Below are positions 10,870 through 22,854 of a DNA stretch of 64,000 bases, in pieces. This DNA is from Ariolimax columbianus (lineage: Eukaryota; Mollusca; Gastropoda; Stylommatophora; Arionidae): positions 44,506,278-44,570,277 of the forward strand of contig JAVGWX010000005.1 in the NCBI GenBank assembly GCA_036924085.1, in the 5' to 3' direction. The position numbers were made by a program, and so were the translations under genes. Under the pieces are notes generated by a model. The model made no database searches. It was not told the DNA's origin and saw only the letters and a program-made list of their open reading frames with translations. Numbering within the stretch: the stretch's first letter is position 1; every line of letters starts with the position of its first letter.

Positions 10870-10985
10870 ATTTACACAATGACCCACGTAAAAAGTCCCG
10901 ATCTCCACGTTTTTTTGAATCCGTGACCTCCAGAACTCGAGGTGAACACCTTACCTCGAGAACACTGGGTCCCCCAACTACCCTG
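10870..10985 (-). mobile_element. tRNA-headed SINE (SINE-6)
   Basis: On the minus strand the sequence resembles a tRNA: AGGTAAGGTGTTCACCTCGAG, then GGAGGTCACGGATTCAAA (degenerate box B), near the segment CCCAGTGTTCT. Only one copy was noticed. Confidence 0.4.
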
Positions 10986-10999
10986 TAAAGGTTTCATTA

Positions 11000-11930
11000 C
11001 GAGGTCTAGGCTAGATATTAGGAAATACCTTTTTAATTAGAGTGATGAATGCTTAGAATGCATTAATGGCGGGGGCAGGATTTATTAATTCATTTAAGAA
11101 TAGATTGAATGCACATAGATTTTAGATACATTGTTTACGCGATATTTAATATCCACTTCCGTGCCTCCAAGGAGTGATACTACACTTCCTATATAAGAAA
11201 ACTTCTATATTTTCTAACATTTGGTTTCCTTGAGACACTGGTTGCTGGTTTGTACAATTGGTCATAATTGGAGTTTGTTTTCTTCGTATTACTTTTAGAA
11301 TTGTTTCTAACTTGGTGCCGCTGTCCTGGATCCGCTAAAATTCGTGAGCCAGGAGAGCTGAAACATAAGGTCTCCCAGCAAGTTGAATGGTATCCATTCT
11401 ATACCTCTCGGATCTACTTCCTTCAAGAGAACAACATTGAACCGTTGAACCGTGTTGTTGTTGCCTGTTTTACATATGCACTTATGTTAGCTTCAGCTGT
11501 ATATGAGTGATCAATCTGGTTTTTATCTTTCCCATTTGGGGATTTCCGTGTCAGTTTATGTGTTTTTTATGTGGGAAGATTGTGTCTCTTAATACGAGTC
11601 GGTTTTTTATGCAAAATCTATCAGCATTCGACATTTTTGTTCACGTTGCAACAGCCTTCTATTCTCATTGCTGCTCTTCTATCTTTATTGTTATTGTCCT
11701 CTTGGAGGTTAAACTTCTAAAAGTCTGTCGTGAACCTTGTCTATTGTTTCTTGGAGTCTTACATTGAATGTTTCTTAAACTTCCTCTTCTGCCTTGTTTG
11801 TCGGAGCATAACATTGAATTAAAGAGAGTTTTGAACATGTCCTGTTAAACATTATGCCATCATAATCCTTTCATTCACTGGTTGTCATTCTAGAGTTAGT
11901 CGGTTGTCAGTCGCAAGCGAAGATGTCGAC
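11000..11930. other. No recognised feature
   Basis: About 0.9 kb with two overlapping short hydrophobic open frames and no recognisable motif. Confidence 0.4.
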
Positions 11931-11934
11931 AGCG

Positions 11935-13110
11935 TCAGACATGTTTATTCAGATGCGACTGTACAGTCCGACTTGAGCGGGACAAACTCTACCGCACGTA
12001 GGGCACACATGAAGAGCATTTTAGTTGGGCGGTCTTGCATTCTTTTCTTTCGTGCATCTCGCTTTTTCTGAGCCTCAGTGATTGGCCTCTGCTCAGCGGT
12101 GCAAGCACCATGTGCGACATCAGTGCGCTAGGCTGAGCGGTTCGTAGCAAGCAGCTCCCAGTCAGCAACATCAACGGAGAAACTTTCCAAAGAGACTTTT
12201 AGAGTGTCTTTGTATCGTTTCTTTTTTCCCTTCTGTGTGCGCTGTTCTGCAATGAGCTCATCGTACAACAGTTGTTTAGGAAGCCGCTTATCTGACATGC
12301 GAACAACATGCCCTGTCCATCTGATCTGTGCTCTCTGTAGCGGCATATGGATGCCAGAGAGTCTAGCCCTGCTGAGGACTTCAGAGTTGGACACTCTGTC
12401 TATGCCAACCAATCCTGAGCAGTCTGTAGAGACAGTTTGCACAGAAATTATTAAGTTCACTGATATACCTGCTATAGACTGTCCATGTTTCGCATGCGTG
12501 CAGAAGGGTGGCTAGCACAACAACACGATACATACTAATCTTGGTGGCATCACTGATTCCCTGCCGGTCCCAAATATTTTCTCGTGGTCCTCCGAATGTA
12601 GCACTCGCCTTGGAAACACTGTTGTGGGCCACAGAGTCAATATTTTCTTCTCTGGTGAGGGTGCTGCCAAGGTAGGTAAGCTATACCCTGCTTTTAAGCA
12701 TTGTCCTTGTTCGGTGATGTGGTAGGCCTCTCCGGATGTAGGTAGAAACATTGCCTGCGTTGTCTTGGTGTTTACAGTAAGACCAAAATTAGTTAACGCA
12801 GTTGAGAACTCATTCACGATTGCCTCCTTGACCTGTTCTGAGCACGTGTTAATTTCGCTGATCACTGGGATACTCCTTCTGTGTCTTTCTGTTATATCGC
12901 GTCCAGGCCAGAAGAATTTGTATCCGCCCACAGCTGCTGTGATTTGACCCTCTCCTGGTAATCTAGTCTCACTAAGACCAACCACATCCGTCTTGTAGCG
13001 CGACAGCTCTCTGGAAACTAGTGCCGTTCTCCTTTCGGGTCTTTCGGCCTTGATGCTGTCAGGTAATGTGCGCACGTTCTACGTGCCGAAGGTAGCAGCC
13101 TTCATTTCGT
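11935..13110 (-). pseudogene. CR1/jockey-like LINE with internal deletion
   Basis: On the minus strand the 5' part encodes a piece of the AP-endonuclease: ALVSRELSRYKTDVVGLSET, then GGYKFFWPGRD. It passes directly into late RT code (VNEFSTALTNFGLTVNTKTT), with the junction near 12850, so most of the endonuclease and the RT fingers and palm, including any Y-A-D-D block, are deleted. After frameshifts it continues with LLHACETWTVYSRY, QIRWTGHVVRMSDKRLPKQL and a C-terminal cysteine/histidine segment (CKTAQLKCSSC, then S-H-L-N-K-H). That end matches the zinc-finger-like C terminus of this LINE group. Non-autonomous and dead. Confidence 0.8.
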
Positions 13111-14149
13111 ATCAATCACACGGTATATCTGATAAAGATGTCTGGCGCTGTAACTCGCGCTTAAATAGATTTAAGTCAGGAAGATGTGCGCTGTCGTCAG
13201 CCTCCTTCTCCCGTCTAGAGCTATCCTGGTCCAGTGGCAATACGTAGTCAAGACGAAGAAGATTTTACCTCATGGTTTACTACTGAAGCCTTTCCTGTTT
13301 AACAGGTAGCCAACAAAGCAGCTGGGAATTCTAGACGATGTTTGTTCAATCCCTCTCTTAATATGAGTGCGACTCATTTGCAGTATGTGTTATCATTTAT
13401 TTCTGAATATAGTATAGTTGTTCCCAATCCAGTTGTAGGTTGTCCAAAGTTGGTTTATCTGTTTTCACTGATGCCTGGAAAAAGCAATTTGTAGTTTGTT
13501 TGTTTTCTTTTCCATTACTTGTGAGGAATTGGTTGTTTCAATCATAGTTCTCACATTCCAAAAACCCTCTTTAATCTTTATTTTTGATGTTCATTATACT
13601 TGAGTTCCCAACACGATCTTCCATTTCGGCTTTAATCCATCGTGAAAGAGGGGCTACGTCTCAAGGCCGCCCGACCTGAGCCTTCTTTCCTCTCTGACCC
13701 ATGCTGGTCATGCTGGCATAGGTGCTGCGTGACAAGGCAGCCGAACATCAAGAGAACTTATTTCCTGGAGAAGTTTCCGTATAGAATAATTTGTATACTG
13801 GTGCAGAGCTATCAACACTGTACTTCGCCCCCGAAATAGAGGACCCGGAAGTCATGTTCAGTGATCTGACCGGTCTGGATGACGCTGTTAGGAACATAGT
13901 TCCCTTCCGTCATATTTCCCTGCCTCATTGGAGCATGCTTTTCCTCACCCCTATTGGGACCTCACAATCCGTAGTGAACTAAAAATAAAATAAGAAAAAT
14001 TGGATTCATGAATTGGGGAGGGGGTGTGGGAGGGGGGGGGGCTGCAAGGAAGGATGGGTTTGGTTGGGAAGGCTTTTTAAATTGCATGTGTATTGAATTT
14101 CTTTACAACGAAGGCGATTTGCATTTGAGAAGATAATTTTGTAAATGTG
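13111..14149. other. No recognised gene; G-run at 14015-14040
   Basis: Only short open frames. A G-rich tract at about 14010-14042 is low complexity. Confidence 0.4.
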
Positions 14150-14320
14150 AAATACATTTGCTATACATGGACGAGGGCAGGCTTAGAGGCGGAAGAGATG
14201 GATAGTGGTATTGATGGACTGACAGGAAAAATGTTGATGTAGTCAAGTTTGGAGGTGAGAAAAGATGGACGAGGAAATGAATTGGTTGACTTACATCTCG
14301 ATTAACATCGGGTAATATAG
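14150..14320 (+). mobile_element. Weak LINE 3' fragment
   Basis: Translations contain RRKRWIV and GGEKRWTRK, resembling the G-R-x-R-K-R-W-x-D segment that follows RT in several LINEs of this window. Stops and frame changes are frequent. Confidence 0.35.
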
Positions 14321-14975
14321 GTTGTACAATAGAACCTTACTTCCACTAAATTGACATTCTCGAAACAAATGTGTGCTCTCCTTCTGTGGTAATCATTTAA
14401 TAAGGAGTCATCAAGTCTTTTATTTTTTTTTAAAGAATGACCAAGTCTAAATCTGGTCATGCAGCTAACAACGAATAACGTCCATGTGATAACTATTTCA
14501 ACAAATCGGATTGACTTTTTTCTAATCTATGTTCACATCCTAGAATATTTAGCAGCCATCAGATAATTAAAATGTTCAATTTAATTTCATCGTCAGTACG
14601 ATTCATGGACATGCTGTATAAAGAAACATAAGAATAATCGCAGGCTGATCTTTGGGTTCATTAAATTTATGAAGAAGAAATGAAATTTCAATTTCAAGAA
14701 AGTATTTTAGATGTTAAATTGTTTCAATTAATTTTATAGATATGTACTTGTTGATATTTCCTCATTAAACAACGCTAACACAACGTCGTCTTTAAGAAAA
14801 GATATGAAATAATACCGGATTTCCTCTAATCCAAGAGTCGATAATGGCAGTTAGCAAAATCTGGCCAGATGCGATTTTTAATTTGACCGTAGCCTGCTTC
14901 TTATGAAATTCTGTTTTCTGTGTTCAGCTTTATGCTACATTCTTGTGGTACTTTTGTCTTCTTTAAACTCCAAGT
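14321..14975. other. No recognised feature
   Basis: AT-rich, no open frame of interest. Confidence 0.4.
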
Positions 14976-14984
14976 ACAGATTGG

Positions 14985-15252
14985 GAGCCGCGTAGCGCAG
15001 TGGTTAGCGCTCTGGCTTCTCATCTGAGTGGTCCTGTGTTCATTCCCTAGATGAGGCGGTAATGCTTTTTCAGACCACGATGGCTCCCGGGTCGGCCCAG
15101 CCTTAAATGGGTATCGGTTCAGTCCAGGAAGTAAAAGCGGCGAGGGAGAGGAGATGGCTACCGGCCTCATATAGCCGAGCCTTTGAAATGTGAGATCGCT
15201 AACACCTCACACCACTACAGCAGTAATGCTATGGGTTACTTTACTTTATTTG
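14985..15252 (+). mobile_element. tRNA-headed SINE-1 with 9-bp target duplication
   Basis: Begins GAGCCGCGTAGCGCAGTGG, with a clear RNA polymerase III box A (TAGCGCAGTGGTTAGCGC). Box B is degenerate (GTTCATTCC). The body includes GCGGCGAGGGAGAGGAGATG, and the tail is a short TTACTTTACTTTA run. ACAGATTGG at 14976-14984 is repeated at 15253-15261, giving a 9-bp target duplication. Other copies: 20890-21186, 30990-31245 and 48935-49185, all plus strand. Confidence 0.85.
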
Positions 15253-15339
15253 ACAGATTGGAGCAATCAAATCAGCTGGCCTTTTTTATTCTTCTTCAGG
15301 AAGCACATAGTTCTTCTAAATATTTTACTAACGTGTCTA

Positions 15340-15482
15340 CATACACACATACATACATACATACCAACATACATACATACATACATACATACATACATAC
15401 ATGCATGCATGCATACATACATACATACATACATACATACATACATACGTGCATTCTTGTACGCGAACACACATACACACAC
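15340..15482. repeat. (CATA)n microsatellite
   Basis: About 35 tetramers of ACAT type, with a few GCAT variants near 15402-15413. Open frames through it are artefacts. Confidence 0.95.
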
Positions 15483-15779
15483 GGTAAGTAGATACAAAGA
15501 AGACTGCAATTTTGTAAAGAATTATTTTTGTTTCACAAAATTTATTATAATTCGGATAGTAGCAGTTGTGCCGTTTGTATTGAATTGACTTCTTCTTGTG
15601 ATGTTTGAATGAAGTCATTATTTGATCTGTCTTTGTCACAATGGCATTTACTCTAGAAGTTTTCTTAAATATAAAAATTACAGTTCAAGATTATTTTTGA
15701 AGTTTCCTGGCACGGTTTTGTGCACACAAAAAACAAAATACCTCGGGTTTTCCCCATTTAGCTCGGTTTCTCTAGGCAG

Positions 15780-15915
15780 ATGTCGAGAGCATCGCACAAA
15801 CCACGAACTCCGTAGCTCCAGGGATGTCCGGAAAATATTGACATCATGGACCGACTGTCGCAGCTCGAATTCGAACCCCGAACGTCTGACCACGAGGCAA
15901 ACCTTCGGGCATGGT
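15780..15915 (-). mobile_element. tRNA-headed SINE (SINE-7)
   Basis: On the minus strand GCCTCGTGGTCAGACG (box A-like) is followed by GGGGTTCGAATTCGAG (box B). It sits immediately left of SINE-2. Confidence 0.45.
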
Positions 15916-15934
15916 TGATTAAACTGATTCTGTA

Positions 15935-16178
15935 GGGGACGGCGTGGCCTAGTGGTTAAGTGACAGGGCTCACAACCCGAAGGTGCTGGGGTTCGATCCC
16001 CAACACAGCATCGGCTGTTACCCCGGGGAAACAAACCACTAGAAAAAGCAGGGGGGAAGCAAAGCATAAAATGCCGAAGTCGGTTTCATTGGTCCGATAG
16101 GCCCACACAAAAATCACAGTGCAACGCCTTGTGGAACAGAGAAACAAGGCGATCGTACATTTAAGAAAAACATGTTTG
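15935..16178 (+). mobile_element. tRNA-headed SINE-2 with 13-bp target duplication
   Basis: Box A is GTGGCCTAGTGGTTAAG and box B is GGGGTTCGATCCCC. The body carries GTTACCCCGGGGAA and CAGTGCAACGCC blocks, also found at 36494-36749. It is flanked by AACTGATTCTGTA (15922-15934) and AACTGATTCAGTA (16179-16191), a 13-bp duplication with one mismatch. Confidence 0.85.
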
Positions 16179-16191
16179 AACTGATTCAGTA

Positions 16192-17050
16192 AAACTCCAT
16201 ACTCGAAATGGAATACTGAGATATGTACCAACTTACAAAATCATTGCCGATCTCCAAAGGCAAATGCTAAGCCAGCAAGATAAATCTTAAACTCATCTTA
16301 CTGAAATATAAAATTCAAGAGATTTGAACATTTTACACTCGTTGATTCCAGAAATTATCAAGAAAGATCTGAAACTGAAATGGTTGAATAAACCGAGAGC
16401 GACTGAACTAAAAGAAGCTAGCAAAGCGACAAGAAAGCATAGATCGAAAGTAGATTCAGCGCTAGTGATACATTTAATTTCGTTTGCTGTTGATAAGTTG
16501 TTCACTGTTGCTACACCACGATGCAATCAATATGCTCCGAAATCGGAACTTACAAACTTCATTAAGAGTACATGAATTGCAACAAGCTTTCAGCAAATCG
16601 ACGATGATCGTCTGTCGGAAAGTTAAGCTTATGTTAACTTAATCGTTAGGCATGCAAATAAGCGTTAATTACTAATGGGATGTTTTTCTGAAATAACATC
16701 TCGTTCCAGATATTCGTTCATTTTCAGACTTTTGTATCTTTCAACCTGATAGAGAAACTTGAATTTCTTAAAAATGAGACTCTTACTTTTGTACTTCCAA
16801 CATTTTGGGCACACAACAGTCCTACCGGAATCGTGTTGACTATGTAGTTTGGGGCCAAATAGTTGGGAAAGGAAATCTTTCGAAGATAAGAGAGATCATT
16901 GAAAACAAGGAAATTGTGACCGCCTGTACAATCAACATCAAACCACAATCGGCGCGGAAGTCGTTCAATAGTGGAAGTGTCTCAAGACCTGTGTTTTAAC
17001 TATATGAGGAAACTTTGAACACACAATGAAATCAACATATTTGTCAGATA
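16192..17050. other. No recognised feature
   Basis: Contains a lysine-rich open frame of about 83 codons on the plus strand (16324-16575) with no motif I know. I do not call it a gene. Confidence 0.35.
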
Positions 17051-17057
17051 ATTATGA

Positions 17058-17215
17058 ATGGTTTTGAGGCCTGTCTGCCGACAAGGAGGGCAGCGGTTCG
17101 AATCCCCGTTATGGCATGTTGTTTTTCTGTTGGGGGTGAAATAAACAAACATAGCCACCACACGACGTGGCGACAGCAGTGGCGAAGCGGCCTGTAGTCC
17201 TCAGCCTTCAAAACC
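17058..17215 (+). mobile_element. SINE-5 copy (plus)
   Basis: GGCAGCGGTTCGAATCCCCG is a good box B. The following ACAAACATAGCCACCACACG and CAGTGGCGAAGCGGCCTGTAG are found in reverse at 32105-32265, which defines a two-copy family in this window. Confidence 0.65.
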
Positions 17216-17369
17216 CCTCGATTACTCCAGCAATGGGAAAAATGTCGTACGACAGTTTAAAAATACAAAATTGTAATTTTAAATAATAATCAAGTTATGA
17301 TAAATTTATTTGTTGATCTGTTCCTAGGCATTCAGAATGTATGTTAATATATAGATACATGACCTATAT

Positions 17370-18405
17370 ACATGCTTCATAGATTAGACCAAAGCTTTTG
17401 AATGTGTACAATATCAGCAACAATGGAAAATAATGAAAAACGAGGGTTTTGCCACACATCTGATACTCATAATAAAAACACTTTATAGTATTCAACAAGC
17501 CACCGTCAGAATTAATGAAGGCACATCCGATTGGTTTGAGATACACAAAGACAAGTCTGCATCCTCTCCCCCTACTTATTCCATATATGCGTAGAGAATA
17601 TAATGCGATAGGAAAAATAAATGAAAACTATATGTATTTCGACCCATTCTCAATTGGAGGAAAAAGATATTTCAGAACTATGATATGCAGATGATACAGT
17701 TACGCTCTCAAACAGCGTTGTTGGGTATGGTACAATTGCTAACGTCCGCTCAAAAGTCTAGAGAAGATCGGAATCTTTTTATGAAAATTAAAACACAAAG
17801 ATAATGTACATTAGCACACACAGACCCTAACCCAAGACCACTTTGGGTAATAAAGAAATTGAACACGTGGATTACTTTGAATATCTTGACTCTTTGATAA
17901 CGATGGGGACTGTGCAAGGGAAATAAGGATACGATTGTCCATAGCGATGCAGAAACTGAATAGTATGCAAAATGTGTGGCACAATACTAACTAAGAATTA
18001 CAATTGAAGATCCTCAGAACATGCGTATTTCCGGTGGCGATGTGGGAATGCGAGACATGGACCATCACTCACATTTTAAGGAAGGATCAGGACTTTCGAG
18101 ACAAAATACTACGGGAGAATCCTTTAAATATCTCGGGTTAAGAAAATAACAAATAAAGCCATCCTACAAGATCTTATAAACCATGTTATGTCTCGGAAAC
18201 TGAGGTTTTTTGGCCACGCCAAGCACCGCGAAGGACTGCGAAAGCAGTTCTGGAGGGCATTGTTCCAGGAACTAAGGCGTAGATGGACACAAGACATCAA
18301 AGACACCTTGAACATGAACATGGAGCAGGCTTCTGATCGAGATTTCTATCGAATGGCTGGGATAAAAGCTACGTTCTGCCAAAGACATGCTACATGATGA
18401 TGATA
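17370..18405 (+). pseudogene. LINE-A copy, RT to 3' end
   Basis: Broken plus-strand frames carry, in order: an I-L-S-P-L-L-like block (near 17560), an RT segment with degenerate catalytic block (near 17690), HVDYFEYL near 17860, RLSIAMQKLNSMQNVWHNTN (17930), LKILRTCVFPVAMWECETWT (18010), then VMSRKLRFFGHAKHREGLRK and a terminal KATFCQRHAT followed by GATGATGATA. This is the usual order of an APE-type LINE. Many stops and frame changes; inactive. A second LINE-A copy follows at 18690. Confidence 0.75.
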
Positions 18406-18410
18406 ATATA

Positions 18411-18445
18411 CATGTGTGTGTGTGTGTGTCTGTCTGTGTGTGTGA
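18411..18445. repeat. (TG)n microsatellite
   Basis: A short TG run directly behind the GAT-rich tail of the LINE-A copy. Confidence 0.9.
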
Positions 18446-18689
18446 CATATAGGGTATTAGCACTCTTCGCTAGCAATAGCACAACTGTACTACGGTCATG
18501 CTGCACACACGCACGCACTCGATGTAAAATGTACAATGAGATAAAAACACGAAGACACTCGCCTTGAAGTGCCCAATCAGTAGGAACCATGAAAACACTC
18601 TGTGAAGTGTACAATGAAATGGCAACGCGAAGACACAATGGTCCGTCCGTATGTTAGTTGACACAACTAAATAAGCTACACTTGTCCTT

Positions 18690-19195
18690 ATAAAGATTAT
18701 GGAGAATCTATGGCATAACACAAACAAAGAACTAAAACTTAAGATCCTAAGAACATGCATTTGTCCTGTGGCAACCTATAGATGTGAAGCATGGACGATT
18801 ACAAAAGCAATAAGAGCGAAGATATGTGCTTTTGAAACACGTCTACAGAAGAGTCCTGAAAATCTCGTGGGCAAAGAAAGAGACAAAGAAATCCGGCAAG
18901 ACTTGAATGTAGAGGAGAATTAGTTCATAAATAACATAATGACCCAAAAACGTAGATTTGTTGGACACGTAAATCGACACAGCGGACTGAAAGAGCGATT
19001 ATGGAAGGCATGGTCACTGGAACGAGAGACAGGGCCTGACCGAGAAGACGATGGACTCAGGACATCAAGGAGACGATGGATTTGACCTTGTGACCGGCCG
19101 GAAGACTCGTGAAAGATAGAGTTTCCTACAGACAAGCTGTCATGAGAGCGACGTTCTGCAAGGGACATGCTACACGATGATGATGATGATGCCCG
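18690..19195 (+). pseudogene. LINE-A 3' copy, 5' truncated
   Basis: Starts within ENLWHNTNKELKLKILRTCI and continues with VATYRCEAWTITKAIRAKI, CAFETRLQKSPENL, RRFVGHVNRHSGLKER and, after frame changes, RLVKDRVSYRQAVMRATFCK. It then ends in GCTACACGATGATGATGATG. It is the same family and orientation as the copy just to the left, but carries different mutations, so it is a separate insertion and not a recent duplication. Confidence 0.8.
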
Positions 19196-19755
19196 ATAAC
19201 ATTTTTTAATATTTTTGACAAACCAATCGCTCAATATTGTCTCTTGTTGAAGTGCTTTTCCCTTGAGGGGTTTGATGAAATCGATGAGGTGTTTTTGCCC
19301 ATTGCTGAGGCTGAGGTGTTTATTTTCATCGCTAAGGTCAACCGGCAGAATTCATACGGGTTTAATCTACGTTGTTAAATGTCGCATTTAATATCCGTGT
19401 AATGTATGCAATCAAGTCTGCGCAATTACAATAAAAACACATGAGTGATTTTGATCGTCCATTTGTTATTAAAACCGGAACGGGGAGCAATGAATGTCGA
19501 ATGACCATGGATTTGTTGTGTTTGTGTTCTTTGGCGCAAATCTGCATTTCTTATACCAAAATGGTCATCTAATGATGAATGTATCGCTGAAACACCTGTC
19601 CAGGAAGGTATGCAGTGTGTAAACTCTAGGTTACTTACGATGCATCATATAGAACACATGTTCTGTTCAGAATCGACAACATTCCACTCCAGGCAGCTAT
19701 CGTTGTCTTTAGTGTTGCCAGACCTCGCTAGCATCTCTATATGATTTGGCTTGGC
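19196..19755. other. No recognised feature
   Basis: AT-rich non-coding sequence between LINE-A and the GAA-SINE. Confidence 0.4.
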
Positions 19756-19756
19756 T

Positions 19757-20010
19757 TGGTTTCCGTTCGTTCTCAATCTCCCGCTCCCAAACCCTGAAAG
19801 GACTTAAGTAGCAGAATATAGTCCAGAGAACAGTATGCGTTGTGTCGTAGTTTACAGCTTGACTGCGATATTTGCACTTTTCGGTCCAACACATCTGACT
19901 TCAGCAAGCATTTTTTTAGTACCGGGTTAGCATTCCGTCTTCGGTCCCTTCTCCTTAGCCAATCTGCCCTGTTGCAGCCTGTTATCCAGGATCACCGCGT
20001 GACGGTGTAG
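19757..20010 (-). mobile_element. GAA-SINE copy (minus)
   Basis: Reverse complement of the 46250-46621 element with good identity (landmarks CGGTCCAACACATCTGACTT, GTCGTAGTTTACAGCTTGAC, TTAGCCAATCTGCCCTG). The 3' end reads GAGAACGAACGG and then continues in an AAGCC-rich tail instead of GAA repeats. Confidence 0.7.
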
Positions 20011-20261
20011 AAGGTTATGATTTGATCTTCAAAGACAGGCTGCAATCAAAGGTCACTCTGATATCTCAAGATATCGCTTTTTTCAATGAACCATCCATAA
20101 AGAGTTATGTTAGAAGGTGAGTATTTACTATTTAGATGTTTATGTAGCACTACAGCACGCCAGTAATGTCAGGATTGATCTGGAGGCTTTGTGAGTATGA
20201 CATCTGCAAATGTCAACATGTATTCTATGCCTGTTGGTTGAATGTTGACCACTTTTTGTGG

Positions 20262-20606
20262 GGAGGAAGACTAACGTCTGGTCAATTACAGCATACTGAT
20301 CAGACATGTTAATCAGGGTCAGTCAAAAACATACTGGTCAATGCCCCCACCTCGACATCCCTCCCTGGAAACGGGCTGTTTTCATGGCAGGCTGGATAAT
20401 GAGGAAAGGTATCGACGTGATTCCTATAGCAGTGAATGACACGCAGATGAAGCCAAGCATAGCCCAACCTATTGTATGACTACGATCCAGCAAGCTTTCA
20501 TTATCAGCTCGGGATGAAACGAAAGCTACAACAACCCTCCAGTAGACGTCGATTTCAGGGGGCACACAAGAGTAATCCTATTCATTGTGGGCATACAACA
20601 TCATCA
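20262..20606 (+). mobile_element. Retroposon X copy X1
   Basis: Shares AAGACTAACGTCTGGTCA at the 5' end, about two 37-bp repeat units, then TGGAAACGGGCTGTTTTCAT, GACACGCAGATGAAGCCAAG and a tail of ACAACATCATCAAC type. X2 (29212-29805) and X4 (43013-44367) have clean target duplications; this copy does not show one. Confidence 0.7.
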
Positions 20607-20734
20607 ACTTCTATTATCGTGGAAATATTGAACGTTGCTGGGGAGAGAGGAGAGCCTTATGATGGACCCAGATATATGCGCATAGGTGACGATACATTGA
20701 TCATTAGCGGAGTGCAGAAAATCTTTCTATGAGA

Positions 20735-20812
20735 ACAGCTACACCTGACGAAGACGTGTCGGACCGAAAGAGATTGAGAACGAACGCAGAAGACGAAGAA
20801 GAAGAACAGCTA
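20735..20812 (+). mobile_element. GAA-SINE 3' fragment
   Basis: GTCGGACCGAAAG, then GAGATTGAGAACGAACGCAG followed by GAAGAAGAAGAA; only the 3' end remains. Confidence 0.55.
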
Positions 20813-20889
20813 ATAGCTGGCTCACCAGCCATGGATTGATGCCAGATTCTCACAAACAGCGCAGCATTGTCCCACAGTCAACACGCGTA

Positions 20890-21186
20890 GGGAGCAGCGC
20901 AGCACAATGGTTAGCTCGCTGGCTTCGCATCTGAGTGGTCCTGGATTCTTTCCCCAGTTGAGGCGGTAACGTTTTTTTTAGACCGCAATGGCTCCCGGGT
21001 CGACTAAGCCTTAAATGGGTACCGGTTCAGTCCGGGAAGTAAAAGCGGCGAGGGAGAGGAGATGGCTACGGCCCTCATATAACCGAGCCTTTGAAATGTG
21101 AGATCGCTAACACCTCACACCCCTACGGCAGTAATGCTATGGTTTACTTTACTTTACTTTACTTTATTTGACTTTACTTTACTTTA
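20890..21186 (+). mobile_element. SINE-1 copy with target duplication
   Basis: Aligned with 14985-15252 over its length. Box A is altered (GCGCAGCACAATGG). The tail is an extended CTTTA run (21140-21186). CAACACGC at 20879-20886 is repeated at 21187-21194. Confidence 0.8.
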
Positions 21187-21254
21187 CAACACGCTTATAA
21201 GCATCATCCAGATCAAGGACCTCATGGATTATGTTATGCTTCAACTTCACTGTC

Positions 21255-21540
21255 TTAACTTAACGTCTTTGTACTGGCTTAGAGGACTCTGCAGATTCTG
21301 TGTACAACCAATTTCTTGGAGGATAGTTACCCGACGTTCGAGTTCATCTTAATAGGCTCAAACGCTAGAGCAAAGTAGACCCGTGCCATCTATGCTGCTC
21401 TAAACAAACCACCTAATCATGGCATGTGTTTTACTAAGTCCCACGGGAAGTCGCCTCTTAGGACATGCTCTCTGTGGGGCAGTGGTTCTATTCTTGTCTT
21501 TATCATACACAAAGACCCGGTTATTCGGGCATTTGAACTG
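21255..21540 (-). mobile_element. Retroposon B copy with LINE-D type 3' end (B5)
   Basis: Right part: B core (GTAGACCCGTGCCATCTATG, ACATGCTCTCTGTGGGGCAG). Left part, in place of the GTCGACCTG module: the LINE-D end (TTAACTTAACGTCTTTGTAC, GACTCTGCAGATTCTGTGTA). The 3' end is on the left. Confidence 0.65.
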
Positions 21541-21904
21541 GAAACCTTCACACGCGAGGCCCAAGCACTAGCATAGAAACAAGAACTTTCTCATGAAATC
21601 GGTCTTATCTATTTAATTAATCCAATACAAAGACTGGCATGTTCTCACGATAAAGTTGATTCTTTTCATCGATACAACATCAATATTCCCGCATCAATCA
21701 ACCAATCAACACCCGTCTTCTTTTCGAATCATATATATCCCACCATCTTTCACTGTCCTGGACTACTCATTCTGCCTTTCGACAGGTTCAATCTTTGAAT
21801 CGTTCCCTCTGACATTGTCTTCTTCGTGTATATTAAGATCTCCTTCTTTTTCTCGTCAACTGTAGATTTCAAATGAGAGCCTGACTATCTAAATTGGACT
21901 GTGC
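21541..21904. other. No recognised feature
   Basis: About 360 bp without motif or good coding frame. Confidence 0.4.
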
Positions 21905-22620
21905 CTTGCTAATCGTATTTTCTTTCCAACCCAATTTTCTTCTTCCAATTTATTGTTCCAGTAGCTTTTGCTGTCTCGTTTCCGGTTGGTCTTAATTCCT
22001 CACCATGTCCTGCCACTGTATGCCCATTATCCTTTCCTAGGAAATGTCCTAACGAGAGACCGGAGTCTTTGCTGAATGGCCTTGTCCGTTCTTCATGTTT
22101 CGGCCCCATACAATATCACCGACTAAAGACTGCGTTGAATAATTTAACTTTGGTACTCATCGTTTTCTCTGGATCTCCATATGTTGTTTAGTGTCAGAAT
22201 TGTCAGTCTTACCTCTAAAATTCTGTTCTTCACATCTGCATCTTTATCCCCAGACGTGTCAATTCTGCTGTCCAAATAAATAAATTCATCTATCTCTAGC
22301 TACATTATGATTGGCTATTTATTGATCGGGTTCATATTAATGAGCATCTTTTTCTTCATGTTGATATTCAGTTTCAATGTTGTTGAATGCTCTTTCACCT
22401 TATTCAATTACTTTTAAATGTGACTATGACTGTATGACAAAAGTATACAATCATCTGTGAGGTCTAGGCTCTTCAATTGTGACCACAGTACCCACTGAAT
22501 ACCAGTTATCTTTCCATCCTTTGATGTCTTCATTATCCAATCTATAGCCAACAACAAACAGAAGGGGCGAGAAAAGGTATCCCTGTATCCGCCCTGTCTG
22601 CACCCTCAAGCTATCACAGT
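21905..22620 (-). pseudogene. RTE-like RT fragment
   Basis: On the minus strand, translations across several frames give LRVQTGRIQGYLFSPLLF (the G-x-x-Q-G-x-L-L-S-P-L-L-F block), then degraded catalytic and thumb code, then D-A-D-V-K-like text, and VILYGAET followed by RTDKAIQQRLRSLVRTF. That is the order seen in RTE-type LINEs. The lower part (21905-22110) aligns in DNA with 27900-28120. Heavily mutated. Confidence 0.65.
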
Positions 22621-22854
22621 ATTACTTTCTGTACCAGTATTCACGCATAACCAGCTTAATAGAAATGGTAATCTTCTGACTTCGTATTTAAAACAACAGA
22701 TTGAGAACCAACTGAATTAAAAAAATATGAATACAAATTACCAATGATTTGTAGCTGGCATCCGGGCCTCAGGGGCATCAGTAATGACGTCATTGGCAAT
22801 GTATGGAAGTGAAATTGTGAAGTTGTTCAACAACTGTCTTTTGAATAATCTTTG

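Noticed and set aside
14985..15060. Functional tRNA genes at the SINE heads
   Set aside because: Box A is good, but the arms do not form a full cloverleaf, and the heads are joined to SINE bodies with tails and target duplications.
15183..15639. Cysteine/tyrosine-rich (MYVC) or His-Thr-rich small proteins
   Set aside because: Translations of the CATA microsatellite.
16324..16575. Lysine-rich 83-codon open frame as a small gene
   Set aside because: No motif, no splice or promoter signals, and surrounded by SINEs; length is within chance for this composition.
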